DNA of 64,000 nt, from assembly GCF_000217935.1 (NCBI RefSeq), contig NZ_AFHI01000017.1, forward strand, positions 1 to 64,000, in the 5' to 3' direction. The stretch comes from Rheinheimera sp. A13L. GTDB lineage: Bacteria; Pseudomonadota; Gammaproteobacteria; Enterobacterales; Alteromonadaceae. The notes under the pieces are model-generated. The model saw only the letters and a list, made by a program, of their open reading frames with translations. It made no database searches and was not told the DNA's origin. How positions within the stretch are numbered: the first letter of the stretch is position 1; each line of letters opens with the position of its first letter. This document shows, piece by piece, positions 60,777 through 64,000 of this stretch. A program made the position numbers and the translations under genes.

Positions 60777-61961
60777 TTAACAGCCTTTTTTATCCACAGT
60801 TCTCACTTGTGTCTGCATTGCAGTTAAAGCATCTGTTACTTGTAATGAAGCCTGTTCCATCTGTGCCAGACATATAGCCATTTGGGTCTCATCTCCCCTG
60901 GCTCCGGATTCTAAGGCCTGACGCCCCAAATCGTGTACAGCCTTGTGTGGCTGATCAATAGAGTTAAAAGCTGGCAAATGACTATAATTAGCCGCTCCCT
61001 GACCAGTAAAATACCATTGACCTAAACGGCACTCCGTATGTAAATTTACCTTTGTTGCAAAGTCGCCCTTTGCGATAAGGCTATATACCGCATTTTTCCA
61101 AACCACGTGATCCAATTTCACTGTATTTAGAAAAGCAACTGTCGCAGAGTCATTAATGACGCTTTGCATATGGCTGGAGCAATTCACAACATCACTAACC
61201 ACTGTATCAATTTGTTCTGACGACACACTGACTTCATTTGCACTTTGTAAGCTCTGAACTGCACTTTGTTCTATCTGTTGGGTCTGACTGATCATTTGTT
61301 TAATCAGTTGTTCTATCTGAGTTGAAGCCTGATGAGCTTTGCTGGCTAATGTTCTTACTTCATCTGCAACAACAGCAAAACCCCGACCCGCCTCACCAGC
61401 TCTTGCCGCTTCGATAGCTGCATTTAACGCCAATAAATTGGTTTGATCTGAAATTTCCTGGATGCTTGAAATAAGCTGATTTACAGACTGTGAACTCTGC
61501 CCCAATAAACGTACACTTTCAGCACTATGTTCGGCATCTTTGCGGATCACCAGAGCACGGCTTGCCAATTGCGCTACAGCCTGACGAGTCTGGTTAAATA
61601 CATCAGACATCCGGACCAAGGATTGTCTCTCTTCAGACAATTGAGTTGCGTTTGTCAATAAAGCTTCGCGGATAGCCTCGAGCATAGAGCCACCGGCCAA
61701 TTGTTGAGTACTGATTTGTTCAGCAGCTTTGAGTTTTTGCTTTAACAGTTGTACTTCGGCCTTTAGATGCCGTTGCACATCGGCGGCTTCTTGACGCTCC
61801 TGTTTTATTTGCTGTTCCTGCTGCTGCGCTACCAGTTTCAACTGAGCATTTTCTGCTTTATATTTCTGATCAAACCACATACAGACTCCAACCCCAAGCC
61901 AAATACAGACCAGATAGTACAAGAGCCCGAATGTGAAGTTCAATAGTTTAGCTTGCGCCAA
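60777..61961 (-). CDS. Chemoreceptor with C-terminal zinc-binding (CZB) domain
   Basis: A 394-aa methyl-accepting protein with one N-terminal hydrophobic segment (about 8-30), a coiled coil rich in Gln (about 35-85), the signalling tip [37 protein letters not shown] (about 165-202) and a C-terminal CZB domain (about 280-385). The CZB ligand set is visible as [20 protein letters not shown] and [10 protein letters not shown]. There is no periplasmic sensor and no HAMP. CZB domains bind zinc and in some receptors sense hypochlorite through the zinc-bound Cys, so it may read redox or zinc state. Confidence 0.92.
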   Translation of the reverse strand: MAQAKLLNFTFGLLYYLVCIWLGVGVCMWFDQKYKAENAQLKLVAQQQEQQIKQERQEAADVQRHLKAEVQLLKQKLKAAEQISTQQLAGGSMLEAIREALLTNATQLSEERQSLVRMSDVFNQTRQAVAQLASRALVIRKDAEHSAESVRLLGQSSQSVNQLISSIQEISDQTNLLALNAAIEAARAGEAGRGFAVVADEVRTLASKAHQASTQIEQLIKQMISQTQQIEQSAVQSLQSANEVSVSSEQIDTVVSDVVNCSSHMQSVINDSATVAFLNTVKLDHVVWKNAVYSLIAKGDFATKVNLHTECRLGQWYFTGQGAANYSHLPAFNSIDQPHKAVHDLGRQALESGARGDETQMAICLAQMEQASLQVTDALTAMQTQVRTVDKKGC

Positions 61962-61987
61962 ATCAATAAAAGTGAAAAAAATACTTT

Positions 61988-62022
61988 AAAAAGGCCTGCC
62001 AAATGATAAAAATGGCAAGCCT
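61988..62022 (-). terminator. Terminator after dps
   Basis: Minus-strand AGGCTTGCCA / TGGCAGGCCTTTTT stem with an 11-nt loop, 20 bases past the dps stop. Confidence 0.85.
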
Positions 62023-62042
62023 ATTGCTGATTCACAAAGGAG

Positions 62043-62510
62043 TTAACCTAACAAGCTTCTGAGCATCCAGGCATTTTTCTCATGCACCTGCATCCGCTGA
62101 GTTAATAAGTCCAGAGTAGGTTCGTCTGAGGCTTTATCGGCCACTGGCACTATAGAACGTGCTGTTTTTGCTAAAGCTTCCTGGCCTTTCACCAGATCTT
62201 TAATCATCTCCTGTGCATTCGGAATACCATCGGCTTCTTTAATGCTGGTCAGTTTGGCAAACTCTTTGTAAGAACCTGGTGCAAACTCACCTAAAGCACG
62301 AATACGTTCTGCAATTAAATCAACGGCCAAAGCCAGCTCAGTGTACTGAGTTTCAAACAAAACATGCAGAGTCTGGAACATTGGGCCTGTCACGTTCCAG
62401 TGATAATTATGCGTCTTCAGATACAGAGTGTACGTATCAGCCAGTAAAGTCGCTAAACCATGAGCTATGGCTTTACGATCATCGTCTTCAATACCAATAT
62501 TAATTTTCAT
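62043..62510 (-). CDS. dps: Dps-family DNA-binding ferritin
   Basis: A 155-aa Dps protein forming dodecamers that store iron and protect DNA against peroxide. The inter-subunit ferroxidase site is seen in [41 protein letters not shown]. No long basic N-terminal tail, so DNA binding may be weak. The ATG at 62510 ([11 protein letters not shown]) with GGAG upstream is chosen; the longer upstream reading is unconserved. A possible OxyR site upstream could not be confirmed. Confidence 0.94.
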   Translation of the reverse strand: MKINIGIEDDDRKAIAHGLATLLADTYTLYLKTHNYHWNVTGPMFQTLHVLFETQYTELALAVDLIAERIRALGEFAPGSYKEFAKLTSIKEADGIPNAQEMIKDLVKGQEALAKTARSIVPVADKASDEPTLDLLTQRMQVHEKNAWMLRSLLG

Positions 62511-62671
62511 AAGAAACTCCGTGTTGCTGAAATAACGTGGTAAGCCTAACACAGATAAAGCGGCACGCTCAATTAGACAAAGGGTTAAGCTGTTATAGAT
62601 CAATGGGATTGAATAAAGAGAAAACAAGGATGCAGACCAAAATTAAGCCTTTAATCTGCATACCTGCTGTA

Positions 62672-63955
62672 TCACTTTGCCGATTTCACCAGACAAAACT
62701 GCTTTTGGCCTCGTTGCAATAACCAGAACTGATGATGCAGCGGCTGAATGTCAGACATCTTCATATCTTGTTGCATCACTTCACCATTGAGCCTTATGGC
62801 TTTGGAGCTTAGCAAGTCTCTGGCTTTGCTTTTGGATACAGCCAGTCCAGCTTTTTGCACTAACTCCGCAAGTGACAGGCTCCCTTCTATCTCCACGCAG
62901 TGTAAAGCATCCAGTTCGAGTTGCTGCAATTCGGCTAAGCTCAGTTGCTGCGGCTGTCCGGTAAACAAGGCCTTAGTAATACGTTCTGCCGATAACAGCC
63001 CTGCCTTGCCATGCACGAAACAAGTCACCTGCTCTGCCAGAATACGTTGAGCCTGAGGTTTTCCGCCTGAGCTGCGGTCCGATTGCTCCAGAGCAGCTAT
63101 CTCGGCGCAGCTTAAAAAACTGTAATAACGCAGCAGATTGTACACGTCTTTATCGTCGGTATTTAACCAGAACTGGTAGAAGCTAAAAGGCGAGGTTTTG
63201 TTTTTATCCAGCCAGATGGTACCGGACTCCGTTTTGCCAAACTTAGTGCCATCAGCTTTAGTGATCAGCGGTAAGGTTAAACCTTCTACTTTGGTATGGT
63301 TTAATCTGCGGGTCAGATCTATACCTGCCACTATATTGCCCCACTGATCATTGCCCCCTATCTGTAAAGTACAGCCAAAGCGTTGGTTTAACATGGCAAA
63401 ATCGTAAGATTGCAGCAAGCTGTAACTGAACTCTGTAAAAGAAATGCCCTGATCGGGCCGCTCCAGCCGCTGACGTACAGATTCTTTGCGCATCATGGCG
63501 TTGACTGAAAAATGTTTACCCACATCCCAGAAGAAACTAATCACATCTAATGTTGCCAGCCAGTCTGCATTATTAACCAGCTTTAGCGGTTCAGATAACA
63601 CAGGTTGCAGCAACGCAATGATCTGGCAACCAAGCTGTTCAGTCCAGGCTTGAATGCTTTTTGTGTCGTTTAAACTGCGCTCTGTGGCTTTAAAGCTTGG
63701 ATCGCCTATAAAGCCTGTAGCCCCGCCTATTAACGCTATCACTTGATGGCCTGCGTCCTGAAAACGTTTTAGCATCAACAAAGGCACCAGGTGGCCTATA
63801 TGCAGGCTGCCGGCTGTAGGATCAAAACCACAGTACAGGCTCTGCCTGCTGCTCAAAAAGTCATGTAAGAGTTCTGGATTTGAACATTGGGCTATCAGGC
63901 CACGTTGGAGCAAGTCATCCACTAACTGGGGTTTGCTCACCGCTGCTGTTGTCAT
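62672..63955 (-). CDS. tyrS: Tyrosyl-tRNA synthetase
   Basis: A 427-aa class I TyrRS of the E. coli type. HIGH-motif SLHIGHLVP (about residue 50), [17 protein letters not shown], tyrosine pocket [11 protein letters not shown] and KMSKS-equivalent [11 protein letters not shown] (about 230); C-terminal S4 RNA-binding domain (about 360-420). It charges tRNA-Tyr. The start is just inside the window's right end. Confidence 0.97.
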   Translation of the reverse strand: MTTAAVSKPQLVDDLLQRGLIAQCSNPELLHDFLSSRQSLYCGFDPTAGSLHIGHLVPLLMLKRFQDAGHQVIALIGGATGFIGDPSFKATERSLNDTKSIQAWTEQLGCQIIALLQPVLSEPLKLVNNADWLATLDVISFFWDVGKHFSVNAMMRKESVRQRLERPDQGISFTEFSYSLLQSYDFAMLNQRFGCTLQIGGNDQWGNIVAGIDLTRRLNHTKVEGLTLPLITKADGTKFGKTESGTIWLDKNKTSPFSFYQFWLNTDDKDVYNLLRYYSFLSCAEIAALEQSDRSSGGKPQAQRILAEQVTCFVHGKAGLLSAERITKALFTGQPQQLSLAELQQLELDALHCVEIEGSLSLAELVQKAGLAVSKSKARDLLSSKAIRLNGEVMQQDMKMSDIQPLHHQFWLLQRGQKQFCLVKSAK

Positions 63956-64000
63956 TGGCTGCTCTCTTTCTAAAGATAATTTGAAAAGCAGCAGCTTAAA

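Noticed and set aside
62511-62627. 39-residue N-terminal extension of Dps
   Set aside because: No homologous extension in the family, and a good GGAG lies before the internal ATG.
62511-62671. Possible OxyR site upstream of dps
   Set aside because: Scattered ATAG/CTAT-like words occur, but I could not fit the four-element spacing.

Overview
The window is a gene-dense, roughly 47-48% GC stretch of a gammaproteobacterial chromosome. Housekeeping proteins (GyrA, RpsA, NrdAB, SerC-AroA-Cmk, IHF-beta, LapAB, PyrF, RlmKL, Uup, Rmf, TyrS) are close to their E. coli versions. Gene order and accessory content (rlmKL-glutaredoxin-uup-DUF3466-rmf, a GlyGly-CTERM tail, ast genes followed by DUF1338, fused ETF dehydrogenase) suggest an Alteromonadales/Rheinheimera-like aquatic bacterium. 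That assignment is from memory of gene neighbourhoods, not from a search. I see no prophage, integron, CRISPR array or insertion sequence.

Layout. 1-5 kb (minus): a periplasmic HAD acid phosphatase, an orphan 732-aa tubulin/FtsZ-superfamily protein and electron-transfer-flavoprotein dehydrogenase. 5-7 kb (plus): etfB-etfA, diverging from the dehydrogenase across two copies of a 16-bp palindrome. 7-14.3 kb: a Cys-rich lipoprotein, RmuC, a methyltransferase and a 1288-aa beta-propeller histidine kinase. 14.3-15.14 kb (minus): three intact initiator tRNA-fMet genes mixed with four broken or insertion-bearing tRNA-like copies, partly in a ~150-bp tandem unit with repeated terminators. 15.4-21.9 kb: rlmKL, glutaredoxin-like gene, uup, DUF3466 and rmf. 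21.9-28.1 kb: a histidine-rich TonB receptor, a RhtB/LysE exporter, YaeQ-like protein, trhO and the yceJ-yceI pair. 28.1-33.7 kb (minus): yfaE, nrdB, nrdA (with two NrdR-like boxes), a HAD phosphatase and ubiG. 33.8-46 kb (plus): gyrA, a MITE-like palindromic element, serC-aroA, cmk, rpsA, ihfB, lapA-lapB, pyrF and a cation/proton antiporter. 46-48.3 kb (minus): three small exported proteins of unknown function, one with a TolA-like C-terminus. 48.4-55.5 kb: malic enzyme, an Lrp-type regulator and the divergent astC-astA-astD-DUF1338 cluster. 55.5-64 kb: an alpha/beta hydrolase and metallo-beta-lactamase-fold pair, a membrane chemoreceptor, htpX, a CZB chemoreceptor, dps and tyrS.

Functional links. 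ETF dehydrogenase and EtfAB form one electron-transfer module from acyl-CoA and amino-acid oxidation to quinone and share one regulatory region. The ast genes degrade arginine, with malic enzyme nearby feeding pyruvate. The 15-22 kb block concerns ribosome modification, rescue and hibernation. nrdAB-yfaE supply dNTPs. The best candidate for an undescribed function is the orphan tubulin-like protein; the decaying initiator-tRNA array is the most unusual nucleotide-level structure.
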